Positions 33,701-42,096 of a DNA stretch of 64,000 bases are shown here, piece after piece (positions within the stretch are counted from its first letter, which is position 1; each line of letters begins with the position of its first letter). The stretch is taken from contig JAACVK010000029.1 of assembly GCA_009991595.1 (NCBI GenBank), positions 1 through 64,000 of the forward strand, given 5' to 3'. Under the pieces are notes generated by a model. The model saw only the letters and a list, made by a program, of their open reading frames with translations. It was not told the DNA's origin and did not search any database. The position numbers were made by a program, and so were the translations under genes. Origin of the DNA: a bacterium (GTDB taxonomy: Bacteria > Bdellovibrionota > UBA2428).

Positions 33701-34332
33701 AAAATAAACTCAAAGACTCCAAACATCGCATCGAACTCCTGGATGGTCGGCCACTTCATTTTCATGTTCCCGCAAAACCTGAAGTAGCCTTGGATCTCTT
33801 TGAGTTCATTCCTCGGGACTTTTCTAATATCGAGGTAGAAATTGGCTGCGGCAAAGGCGAGTTCATCGCCCGAAGAGCCGCAGCTCTACCTAATTGCTTT
33901 TTTATAGGAATTGATCGCCGCAAAGACCGGCACGACCTAACAGTTAAAAAGCTTGCTCGAGCTCAAGCAGACAACTGCCGCATTCTTAAAGAAGATGCTC
34001 GGAGTTTTCTGAGCAACAAACTTCCCAACATTTCTATCCTTCACGTGTATCATCCTGATCCGTGGCCAAAGTCTCGGCAACACAAACATCGATTCTTTAG
34101 AAGTCCCGATGCTAAGACTTGGGCCGAGGCTATTGTTTCTGGTGGAGAGCTTCGAATATCGACGGATCACCGAGAGTATTTTGAAGAAATCCTCGACATC
34201 ATTCAAAGCTGGCAACTCTTTAAGCCACACCTGCAATGGACAAAGACTGCAGGGACTCCACTCACCCACTTTGAAAGCATTTTTTTAAAGAAGAAGGAGC
34301 CTGTCTTTAAGGCTCATTTTATAAAAAAATAA
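33634..34332 (+). CDS. trmB: tRNA (guanine-N7-)-methyltransferase
   Basis: 232 residues. The SAM-binding motif is EIGCGKGEFI, followed by FIGIDRRKDR, and the TrmB signature HVYHPDPWPKSRQHKHRF is intact. It methylates G46 in the tRNA variable loop. AAAGGAG sits 9 nt before the ATG at 33634, supporting this start even though it lies inside the upstream gene. The first 40 residues are a non-conserved basic extension. The 3' end overlaps convergent uppP by 19 nt. Confidence 0.93.
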   Translation: MQPTIQEQSQSKNALSTKQSPLKNKLKDSKHRIELLDGRPLHFHVPAKPEVALDLFEFIPRDFSNIEVEIGCGKGEFIARRAAALPNCFFIGIDRRKDRHDLTVKKLARAQADNCRILKEDARSFLSNKLPNISILHVYHPDPWPKSRQHKHRFFRSPDAKTWAEAIVSGGELRISTDHREYFEEILDIIQSWQLFKPHLQWTKTAGTPLTHFESIFLKKKEPVFKAHFIKK

Positions 34333-35105
34333 TAAAGTAACCCAGCAACAATTCTATACCAGCCAAAGACTTCAAGAGAATGTTTCTTCAAGAAACCTAA
34401 AAATATACGGATCACAAACAAAGAGGCTACAAACGAAACCCCTGTTCCCACCAACAACAAGTCTAGATTTTCAGACAAGGCAGAAACATCCACCTTAAGA
34501 AGCTCATAGCCAGTAGCCGCTAAGATAATAGGAATCGCCAAGAGAAAAGAAAACTCAGCCGCCTTATAGGGGGAAAGCCCCATAAAACGCCCCCCCAACA
34601 AGGTTGTCATCGATCTTGAAGTTCCAGGCCAAAGCGAAAAGATTTGGGCCACCCCCACAAAAAAAGCGCCTTTAATCGTAATCTCCTCATCCGAACCCGC
34701 AGAGTGTTTTAGGCGACGCTCTAGAGCAATCATTATGATTCCACCTACAACAAGAGCGATAACAACAGGAATGGGTCCAAACAAATAAGCCTTAACTTGC
34801 TTATGAAAAAGTAAGCCCACGATGGCCGCCGGACAAAAGGCGACAAAAAGCTTAAGAAAAAAATCTCGTCCTTTAGCGCTCCCACTGAACAACTCAGACA
34901 GGTGAGACAAAAGCAGTTTTCGATAGTGCCAAATCACAGCAAGAATAGAGCCCCCTTGAATGACAATCTCGAAGGCCGCATGAAAATCACTCTGCTCAAT
35001 TCCAAGCAAATGCGAGGTGAGGATTAAATGCCCCGTAGAAGATACTGGCAAATACTCAGTTAGGGCCTCAACAAGGCCCAAGATTATCGACTCGAAGAAG
35101 TTCAT
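34314..35105 (-). CDS. uppP: Undecaprenyl-diphosphatase
   Basis: 263 residues from the ATG at 35105, which fits the family start MNFFESIILGLVEALTEYLP better than a 17-codon upstream extension. Both active-site regions are present: EALTEYLPVSSTGH, and WPGTSRSMTTLLGG. There are eight membrane segments. The enzyme recycles undecaprenyl pyrophosphate to the monophosphate carrier for peptidoglycan and other polymers at the inner membrane. Confidence 0.94.
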   Translation of the reverse strand: MNFFESIILGLVEALTEYLPVSSTGHLILTSHLLGIEQSDFHAAFEIVIQGGSILAVIWHYRKLLLSHLSELFSGSAKGRDFFLKLFVAFCPAAIVGLLFHKQVKAYLFGPIPVVIALVVGGIIMIALERRLKHSAGSDEEITIKGAFFVGVAQIFSLWPGTSRSMTTLLGGRFMGLSPYKAAEFSFLLAIPIILAATGYELLKVDVSALSENLDLLLVGTGVSFVASLFVIRIFLGFLKKHSLEVFGWYRIVAGLLYYFFIK

Positions 35106-35274
35106 AAGAGTATAGTCTACATCAAAAATTGTCCTGTAAAAGTCTTGAACACCCAAAGCTCTGATTCAACAAGAAGTCTTAGTAACCGCTCCGAAGTCCC
35201 TAATATTTCATATGTTTCGTCGGCCCAAAACTTGCACCTATGAGCAGGCGTCTACCTTGGGGAGGGTCTTCTAC

Positions 35275-37536
35275 ATGCAAAATAAGCCACTTTTTACTGG
35301 ATTTGTCTTTACAGCCTATCTACTGGGCTTCACTTCAAACACATTTGGCCAAGCAGACCATCGACGTGTTTCAACTCAAATTGGAATTAAGAACGACGAC
35401 TCTTCCAGAGCCGACCTTCAACAAACAATCCTAGCTAAGATGAAAAACGAGGCAAACCTAGCCTTTCTTTCAGCTTCAATCTCAGACCAGATGAATGAAG
35501 CCGCAACAGGCTTCCTGAACCCCAAGATTAACAATAAGCAATTCTTTACCGAGCTTTTATTAGCCACTCCTCTCTCTGCCGCTTTCATCTTTGATCGCAA
35601 CATTTCAAAGCCCGACTCAATTATTGAATCCATCAAGAGCTCAAGCAAGCTCATCACTGTTACGACCAAAAGCCCAGCCCTAATCCTCACCTTTGAAATC
35701 AACAAAGAAGGACAACCTTTTTTAAGCCGAGTAGAGGGCCCTTCTAGAGAAAGCATATCGCTAGTGGCCCCAAACATGACTGACGAGAATCTAGAATTGC
35801 TCGCCGACGAAGTTTTTAAAGGTTTCGAGGCGTCCTTGAACGATGAACAAAAAAGAGAACTCGCACAAGACGGATTAGATGCGCTGAGCGATGAAAAAGG
35901 AAGCCTTGAAGCCGAGAAAAAGGACCTCCCATGGTGGGCTTGGATTAGAAAAAAGAGGAAGAAAAAGGAAATCACAGCCATACAGAGTGAGATTTCAAAA
36001 AAAACAAATGAATTAGAACTGCTAGACACTCGAAAGGGAGTCATTCAAACAGAACAAGCCGCAAAAATAATAAAGGCAGTAAAGTCGAAAGCCTCTACCC
36101 ATGAAGCGGTTAGCATAGCTCAACTACGAAAACGAGAATTAGCCCTAGTAGGAAACAAAGCCTCACGTCAAAGAGCCTCCCTTGAAACAATACAGCAAGA
36201 CGCGCAAAAGCTTAGAAATGATATTAACCAACGACCCGCCGACCGATCGAAGGCAATCGCAGAATTTGACTTAGCAAAACAGGAAATGAGCGCCGAACAT
36301 AGAGCCATTCAATCTTTGGAGCAGTCCTTAGCTAGCGAAATTGGCCGAGTCCGAAGCGCAAAATTAGCTCAACAAGAGATGCTTCGGACCTTGGATGCTC
36401 AACTGATCGATCTAAAGAAATCTGCGGAAAGACCTGCAGCAGAACTTAGACATGCGGAGAGCGAATTAAAAAGAATTGAAGATGCAAAAAATGCTGAACT
36501 AGACAAACAAAGAAAAGCTGTAAACTCCATTTACCCGATCGACACAAAGATAAGCGCGGCCGATTGGAATGAGCTTGAAGAAGTGGAATGGTCTACACAA
36601 TTCCCTTCTTTGTATGAGGAAGCCAAAACAACGCTAGAAATAGATCAATCTGGACTTTACTCAGGGAAGTCTCTTCTTAGCTACCTAAGAGAAAATAACC
36701 CCAGAGAAACCTACAGAGTGGACGAAAAAGTCACTGCAGAAAAACAAAAAGAAAAGGACAAAATATCAAAGCAAACGGCCTCCAGAAATGCAGCAATGGA
36801 CAAAGAAAGCCGTCTGGTAGAAACAAAATTTTCAAATGACCAACAAGCTGGAGTAGCCTTGGTTGCAGAAGCAAAAGGAAAACATCAAAGCATTCTGAGC
36901 CAGATTTCAAACAAAGAAAAAGAGCTTAAAACAGCTCGAGAAAGCCTTAGCAAAATGGTTGCGGCAATCGATACCAAAGACTTAGAGATTCAACAAAGAA
37001 GCAACGCTCTTGACCGAAGAAGAGAAGAGGTTAAAGCCAGAGAGTATAGATCAGAGCAAAGCTGGAACGACTGGATTTCCAACATTCATAATTCAGTCAA
37101 CACTTTAAAGTCGCTCAGCCTAAGAACGGCTGAATCAACACAAGGCTTATTGAATCAAGGCGACTTTGACTTTTTAGATACGAACAATAGAGACATCGCT
37201 GGAATTGAAACAAGCAATCCAAGCTCGGTTCCTCGCATCGTTCTTCCTCGGGGAGGCTACCTCAGGACACCAAACCCCAATGATGCAAACACCAGAAGCT
37301 ACCTGAACTCGCTTGCGGAAAGAGCAAAGGAAGCCTCAGACCTAGCTGGAAAAGTAAAAGCGAAAGTAGATTCAGGAGTAATCGCACCGATTGCTGCTGA
37401 CGAAAGAATGTTAGATGGAGTTCAAAGCGATATCGAAGCTCATTACCGAAGAGCATTGAAGGATTCCTTCAGCGACGAAGAACTAAAGGCAATGAAAGAT
37501 AAGCAAGCACAAAGAATTTTACAGGAGTTGAAGTAA
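35275..37536 (+). CDS. Large secreted coiled-coil protein, unknown
   Basis: 753 residues from the ATG at 35275, preceded by GGGAGG, which gives an immediate signal peptide (NKPLFTGFVFTAYLLGFTSNTFGQ). After a folded N-domain (about 30-190), a Trp-containing basic patch (WWAWIRKKRKKK) is followed by roughly 400 residues of Glu/Lys/Gln/Ala heptads, a long coiled coil, and a C-terminal region with less regular helices. No known family is recognised. It could form a periplasmic rod or scaffold. It stands alone; the downstream gene is convergent. Confidence 0.7.
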   Translation: MQNKPLFTGFVFTAYLLGFTSNTFGQADHRRVSTQIGIKNDDSSRADLQQTILAKMKNEANLAFLSASISDQMNEAATGFLNPKINNKQFFTELLLATPLSAAFIFDRNISKPDSIIESIKSSSKLITVTTKSPALILTFEINKEGQPFLSRVEGPSRESISLVAPNMTDENLELLADEVFKGFEASLNDEQKRELAQDGLDALSDEKGSLEAEKKDLPWWAWIRKKRKKKEITAIQSEISKKTNELELLDTRKGVIQTEQAAKIIKAVKSKASTHEAVSIAQLRKRELALVGNKASRQRASLETIQQDAQKLRNDINQRPADRSKAIAEFDLAKQEMSAEHRAIQSLEQSLASEIGRVRSAKLAQQEMLRTLDAQLIDLKKSAERPAAELRHAESELKRIEDAKNAELDKQRKAVNSIYPIDTKISAADWNELEEVEWSTQFPSLYEEAKTTLEIDQSGLYSGKSLLSYLRENNPRETYRVDEKVTAEKQKEKDKISKQTASRNAAMDKESRLVETKFSNDQQAGVALVAEAKGKHQSILSQISNKEKELKTARESLSKMVAAIDTKDLEIQQRSNALDRRREEVKAREYRSEQSWNDWISNIHNSVNTLKSLSLRTAESTQGLLNQGDFDFLDTNNRDIAGIETSNPSSVPRIVLPRGGYLRTPNPNDANTRSYLNSLAERAKEASDLAGKVKAKVDSGVIAPIAADERMLDGVQSDIEAHYRRALKDSFSDEELKAMKDKQAQRILQELK

Positions 37537-37560
37537 GTTAAAAATTAAGAAACCTGGCCT

Positions 37561-37749
37561 TTAAGCTTTGATTCTAATTTCAATGCTTTCAGGCTTAACT
37601 TCTACACCATAACGAATGGCAGGAAGCGGACCTTCAAGAGGAATGCGAGCAGTGGTGCCTTTGCTATCTCTCTTACGCTTATCTTTGGCGCCACTTTTCT
37701 TGCGTTTCAGTTTACGGTGACGTTGGGTTTTGGTCCATCCTAATGACAT
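37561..37749 (-). CDS. Small very basic protein, unknown
   Basis: 62 residues; the first half is dense in Lys/Arg (KTQRHRKLKRKKSGAKDKRK) and the second half is a short strand-forming tail. The composition suggests RNA or ribosome binding but no family is recognised. A promoter-like element upstream with a 17 nt spacer and no competing frame argue it is a real gene. It lies 42 nt after the cpaF stop. Confidence 0.6.
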   Translation of the reverse strand: MSLGWTKTQRHRKLKRKKSGAKDKRKRDSKGTTARIPLEGPLPAIRYGVEVKPESIEIRIKA

Positions 37750-37759
37750 AACACAGGAT

Positions 37760-37788
37760 TAGATAGTTCGAGCCCAGATCAGAGTCAA
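37760..37788 (-). promoter_or_regulatory. Candidate promoter of the small basic protein
   Basis: On the minus strand TTGACT (37788-37783), 17 nt, TATCTA (37765-37760), just beyond the cpaF stop. The ATG is 11 nt after the -10 box without a Shine-Dalgarno sequence. The -35 match is strong; the -10 match is weak. Confidence 0.4.
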
Positions 37789-37791
37789 CGG

Positions 37792-38895
37792 CTATCTTCG
37801 CTTGATTTGACGAATCCTATAATCCGCCCCAAAAAAATCCCTAGGAAAATCAATGCCCTGGGAAGCAAAGCGTTCTACAAAACGAGGAACAAAGCCGTGG
37901 GTGAAGAAACCTTTCTCTTCATCGTAGCCAAAAATCTCCTGTGTAAGAATAACTTCGGACTCCATATTACCCACCTCAATAATGCTAGCTACACGCCTCT
38001 TCCCGTCAGGGTGCCTTTGAATGTTAACCACCATATCGATAGCGCTAGAGATGTGCTCACGGATTACTCGCAGTGGAAAATCAACTCCGCTCAACATCAC
38101 CATGCCCTCTAAACGTCGCAGCGCTTCGCGAGCAGAGTTAGCATGTAGCGTAGTCATACTTCCTTCATGCCCCGTGTTCATTGCAATCAACATATCCAAA
38201 GCTTCGTTGCCTCGACACTCTCCTACGATGATGCGATCGGGTCGCATTCGTAGAGCGTTAATCACCAAATTACGAATGGGAATCCCAGGATCATCAGGAG
38301 TTGGCGGTCGAGCCTCAAGGCGAACAAGGTTTTCATTTTTAATTTTTAACTCAGCCGCGTCCTCTATGGTGACCAAGCGTTCATGAGAGGGGATAAAAGA
38401 ACTGAGTACATTTAAAAGAGTGGTTTTTCCGCTACCCGTTCCTCCGCATATCAAGATGTTCAATCGAGCACCGACACAGCAGTTTAAAAAATACGCAATC
38501 TTCTCATCAAAGCTTCCCGCTTCAATGAGTTGTTCATGATTGATTGAAAAGGGCGAAAACTTTCGAATGGTCATGGAAGGTCCATCAACGGCAACCGGTG
38601 CAATCACTAAATTCACTCGAGATCCATCGGGAAGTCTCGCGTCTAAACAAGGGCTTCTTTCTGATAATTCTCGTCCAACGGCTTTAGCCACAGTTTTCAT
38701 AACCTTCACGAGTGCTTCGTTGTTAGGAAACTTAACCTGAGTACGCTTAAGCAATCCCTTCTGTTCAATGAAAACTTTTGAATACCCGTTGACCATTATC
38801 TCGGTAATGGAATTATCCTCCAAAAGATCTTCAAGAGGCCCGAAATACTGGCTCCAACGCTGAGGGCCCGAAGGCGTAGTAGGAAGTTTAGACAT
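37792..38895 (-). CDS. cpaF: CpaF/TadA-type secretion ATPase
   Basis: 367 residues. The N-terminal domain opens with LEDLLEDNSITEIMVNG; Walker A is GGTGSGKTT (151-159), followed by TIEDAAELK (Asp box), Walker B-like RIIVGECRGNEAL and the His box TGHEGSMTTLHANS. This is the hexameric ATPase that powers Tad/Flp pili or related systems. It is shorter than many CpaF proteins (no long N-terminal extension). No other tad/cpa gene is in the window, so its machinery must be elsewhere. Confidence 0.9.
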   Translation of the reverse strand: MSKLPTTPSGPQRWSQYFGPLEDLLEDNSITEIMVNGYSKVFIEQKGLLKRTQVKFPNNEALVKVMKTVAKAVGRELSERSPCLDARLPDGSRVNLVIAPVAVDGPSMTIRKFSPFSINHEQLIEAGSFDEKIAYFLNCCVGARLNILICGGTGSGKTTLLNVLSSFIPSHERLVTIEDAAELKIKNENLVRLEARPPTPDDPGIPIRNLVINALRMRPDRIIVGECRGNEALDMLIAMNTGHEGSMTTLHANSAREALRRLEGMVMLSGVDFPLRVIREHISSAIDMVVNIQRHPDGKRRVASIIEVGNMESEVILTQEIFGYDEEKGFFTHGFVPRFVERFASQGIDFPRDFFGADYRIRQIKRR

Positions 38896-38979
38896 CTAAA
38901 CTCTCTTCGGTAGAATCTGCTCACATCTAAATAAAAGCCGCCGCACCACGACTCGACGCAGCAACATTAACCCAAAAGA

Positions 38980-40269
38980 CTAAGGCGCGCTTAGGTAGTC
39001 GAAGAGGAATATGAGGGACTTCTGGGAAAAGTAGAGTTTATTCTTTGAGCGCTCGTAATCAATGCCAGCTTCAATCTTGATGACTTCAGCTTTAACTTCG
39101 TCGCTATCTTTTTCCATAAATGAGACAGCAGCATAGCATAATCCCACGGGTTTATTCTCGGTTGCGCCTCCAGGACCAGCTATTCCGGTGGTCGAAACAC
39201 AAGCACACTCCTCATTGGGAAACATTTCACGCAGTTTATCTAATCCAGCTTTAGCCATACTTTCAGCGCATTCCTTAGAAACAGCGCCATGTTTCGCCAA
39301 AGTCGACTCGCTTACACCCAGCTTTATTTTAGCTAGGTTATCATAAACAACCCAAGAAGCTTTCAACACTCCCGAAGAACCCGGCACTTCTGTAATTCGA
39401 TGACTATTCAATCCCCCCGTGCACGACTCCACAAAAGCAAGATGAGTGCCACGCTCCTCCGCTACTTCTAAAATGCAATCCTCAACACCTATAGGTGCCT
39501 CGCCGTGGCTGAAACAGCTGGTGGACAACACTTTTGTAATCTCGTCTCGAAAGCCATTATAAAGCTCCACCTCATTTTCGGTGTTACAGCTAGCAAAAAG
39601 AGAAATATGGTTCTCTGGAAACCGCGTTCTAAAGCCTAATTCGAAAGCCAAAGGTAAACTTTGTTCTATGTTACTAAGTAGCTCTTGTAGCTTACTCTCC
39701 GAGGTAAACTGCGTAATCCATTGATAGCTACGATACCCCTCGTCCACGGGTAGCATCGGCATAACATGACTCTCAAACAAGGAAGTCATCTCGCGTGGAA
39801 CTCCCGGAAGGAAAAACCACAAACGAGTTCTCTCCTTGAAGTAAAAAGCCGGTGCCGTGCCATTAGCATTTGGTATCACCCCAACTTTAGAGGGCAAGTA
39901 AGCTTGCTTTAACTGAGCAAGTGTAACTTCCTTCTTTTTTTGTCGAAGATAGGATCGAACACACTCTTCAGCCTCTTTATTTAGCTCTAAACTATCGTGT
40001 TGAAACAAGGCAAAAGCCTCAGCCGTTCTATCATCGGAAGTTGGCCCGAGGCCACCCGTAACGATGATGTAATTACTGCGTCGACTGGCCACATGAAAGG
40101 CTTGCTCGATGCGACCAAGGTCATCATCAACCTTTTGGGCATGACGAACGATCAACCCGCGTTGCCTTAATTTTTGAGCCATCCAAACGGAATTAGTGTC
40201 GATCACGCGCCCATCTAAAATTTCACGTCCAATTGTAATGATCTCTAGAAAAGGAGTCGTCTCTACCAT
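38980..40269 (-). CDS. cinA: CinA: MoCF-like domain plus NMN amidohydrolase
   Basis: 429 residues with both domains. The N-terminal COG1058/MoCF-like domain shows IGREILDGRVIDTNS and VTGGLGPTSDDRT. The C-terminal domain has the catalytic Ser in VESCTGG and the TGIAGPGG block. Two-domain CinA hydrolyses ADP-ribose and deamidates nicotinamide mononucleotide in pyridine-nucleotide recycling. It overlaps the upstream outer-membrane-protein gene by 7 nt. Confidence 0.93.
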   Translation of the reverse strand: MVETTPFLEIITIGREILDGRVIDTNSVWMAQKLRQRGLIVRHAQKVDDDLGRIEQAFHVASRRSNYIIVTGGLGPTSDDRTAEAFALFQHDSLELNKEAEECVRSYLRQKKKEVTLAQLKQAYLPSKVGVIPNANGTAPAFYFKERTRLWFFLPGVPREMTSLFESHVMPMLPVDEGYRSYQWITQFTSESKLQELLSNIEQSLPLAFELGFRTRFPENHISLFASCNTENEVELYNGFRDEITKVLSTSCFSHGEAPIGVEDCILEVAEERGTHLAFVESCTGGLNSHRITEVPGSSGVLKASWVVYDNLAKIKLGVSESTLAKHGAVSKECAESMAKAGLDKLREMFPNEECACVSTTGIAGPGGATENKPVGLCYAAVSFMEKDSDEVKAEVIKIEAGIDYERSKNKLYFSQKSLIFLFDYLSAP

Positions 40270-41414
40270 ACCATTCCCGCACGGAGATAGTATCTACGCG
40301 AAACACCCACTCCTGCGCCTCGCCCTAAATTAACTGCATCTGTAAGAAAGGCCAAATTACCCGGCCCCATGTTTCCATAGATGCCCCCACCAATGTTTCC
40401 TTTGTAATAGTGCGCAGCAATGGCGCCCCTCAACCAGCGCTTTACTTCAAGCGCAAGCTCAAGTCCCACCGAAAGGCGTTCAATGATGGGGTCTTCAACC
40501 GCAATCATGAAGTCCCGCATTTCAACAGAAAGTGTGGGAACAAGCTTCCCTAAAGTTTTCAATTGGGCTGCCACACCCACGTTGTATCTTCGTTCGATAG
40601 CAGGTATTGAACCACCAAACTTTTCTTTATTAAGACGGTTAGAGAAATCGTTGTTCAAAATGTTCTGTAATGCTGCTCCAAAAGACGGAACAAATCCAAA
40701 CCTCCCCCAAGGGCCACCGTGGGCCTGAATTCCGAAATCAAGGTCATAACCCCAGCCCATTCCGAAATAGGTTTTAGGATCATCAAAGTTTGTGATGGAA
40801 GAATTCTCTAAAGAATCCAAATTACTAACCCCTCGATCCATTCCGGAGCGCAGATGCAAAGGCCTAGCCGTAACGCCCACTCTAAGGTGCTCACCTAGAG
40901 GCTGAGCAAAACCAACACTAATAGCGCTGTCTTGAGTAACCCTTGCCCCTGCCTTCAAAAACAACAACGAGGGCGTTCGAATTCGCAAAGCAGTATTCAA
41001 ACTAAAGGGATTAATAGCTATTGCAAAACGATTGCGATAATAACCAAGCGGCAAAATATCCAAACCAAACGCAGCTTCACTTCCATCGAACTGAGTTAAG
41101 TCAGAGGGAATAATATCCCTCCCCTGTCCCTTCACTTCTTTGATTTTCTTTATCAACGTATTTACACCTGGACTGGCATAGCCTTGGAAAAACTCAGGTA
41201 GGTGCAGTTCACTTTCTTTGATCAAAGCTAAGCCCGCTGGGTTATGATAAAGAGCTTCCCAATCATCGGTAATAGCTGTAGTCGCACGCCCCATTGCAAT
41301 CGAGCGCGGTGTTGAGAAAAGGTCGTAGTATTCGCGAGCTTGGATTGAAAAAGCCGACAGAGTTAAAAGAATTAACCCTTTTCGCACAAATTTCACCCCT
41401 TGCCCTCGACCCAT
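40263..41414 (-). CDS. Outer-membrane barrel, PorV/FadL-like
   Basis: 383 residues. A signal peptide (FVRKGLILLTLSAFSIQA) is followed by FSTPRSIAMGRATTAI and WEALYHNPAGLA, the N-terminal signature of the FadL/PorV/UPF0164 barrel group. The rest is strand-rich. A GTG six codons in (41396), with GAGGGCAAGG just ahead, may be the true start because it gives a more typical signal peptide. The role may be uptake of hydrophobic molecules or assembly of envelope proteins. Confidence 0.75.
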   Translation of the reverse strand: MGRGQGVKFVRKGLILLTLSAFSIQAREYYDLFSTPRSIAMGRATTAITDDWEALYHNPAGLALIKESELHLPEFFQGYASPGVNTLIKKIKEVKGQGRDIIPSDLTQFDGSEAAFGLDILPLGYYRNRFAIAINPFSLNTALRIRTPSLLFLKAGARVTQDSAISVGFAQPLGEHLRVGVTARPLHLRSGMDRGVSNLDSLENSSITNFDDPKTYFGMGWGYDLDFGIQAHGGPWGRFGFVPSFGAALQNILNNDFSNRLNKEKFGGSIPAIERRYNVGVAAQLKTLGKLVPTLSVEMRDFMIAVEDPIIERLSVGLELALEVKRWLRGAIAAHYYKGNIGGGIYGNMGPGNLAFLTDAVNLGRGAGVGVSRRYYLRAGMVW

Positions 41415-41472
41415 CTACTTAACAATATACTGTAGTTAGCAAGAATTTGAGTGCGCGTGCGTCAAAAGATGG

Positions 41473-42075
41473 TCAAAAGCCCTGAGTGGTCACAAAAGCT
41501 TCAAGTCGTTTCTCTAGCTGCTTTTTAGTGCCATTGTTAGGAATTTCGAATTGAGCTTCCCTCAGCATCGCCGTTTGATTTTGTAATTCCACCATTAACT
41601 TAACTTCGTCTCGGCCCATGGAGTCGCGCTTTACAACTCGAGAGATGATTTTTGAGTCTTCGGCCGTGACAACCAACAAGCCTTTCAGCTTTCGATGAAA
41701 GCCAGATTCAACCAATCGAGTGCCCTCAACAAAGCCCAACTCATGTCCCTGAGAACCCCACTCGTTCACAGTTTTCTCAATATAAGCCAGAATCAAAGGG
41801 TGCAAGATTTCCTCAAGCCGGCGGCGTTCTTCGGGATTGGTCATCATGATCATTCGAAGCTTTCTTCGATCCAAATCGCCTATGTTGTTTAAAACTTCGT
41901 TACCAAAGGCCCTATAAACTTTTTCAAAGCCTAGCTTGCCCTCTTCCGTGTTTTTATCCACCACAATCCTTGAAACTTGATCTGCATCCAAACAAGGGAA
42001 ACTCATCGCTCCTAAAAGCTCTACTGCTGTTGATTTTCCCGAACCTATAATTCCTGTAATACCCCAAACATCCAT
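41473..42075 (-). CDS. coaE: Dephospho-CoA kinase
   Basis: 200 residues. The P-loop is GIIGSGKSTA at the extreme N-terminus, followed by the CoaE substrate region CLDADQVSR and a lid region (RDSMGRDEV). It performs the last step of CoA synthesis in the cytoplasm. It diverges from the gene at 42097; a TATGTT box on the minus strand (42090-42085) lies 10 nt before its ATG. Confidence 0.94.
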   Translation of the reverse strand: MDVWGITGIIGSGKSTAVELLGAMSFPCLDADQVSRIVVDKNTEEGKLGFEKVYRAFGNEVLNNIGDLDRRKLRMIMMTNPEERRRLEEILHPLILAYIEKTVNEWGSQGHELGFVEGTRLVESGFHRKLKGLLVVTAEDSKIISRVVKRDSMGRDEVKLMVELQNQTAMLREAQFEIPNNGTKKQLEKRLEAFVTTQGF

Positions 42076-42096
42076 TTGTGGGTTAACATAGACTCT

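Noticed and set aside
35418-36044. Minus-strand open frame of 208 codons inside the coiled-coil gene
   Set aside because: It is antisense to a strongly supported gene; composition is that of a reverse-frame shadow (Ser/Phe/Leu-rich) with no ribosome-binding site.
38021-38386. Plus-strand open frame of 121 codons
   Set aside because: Antisense to the Walker-box part of cpaF; no independent support.
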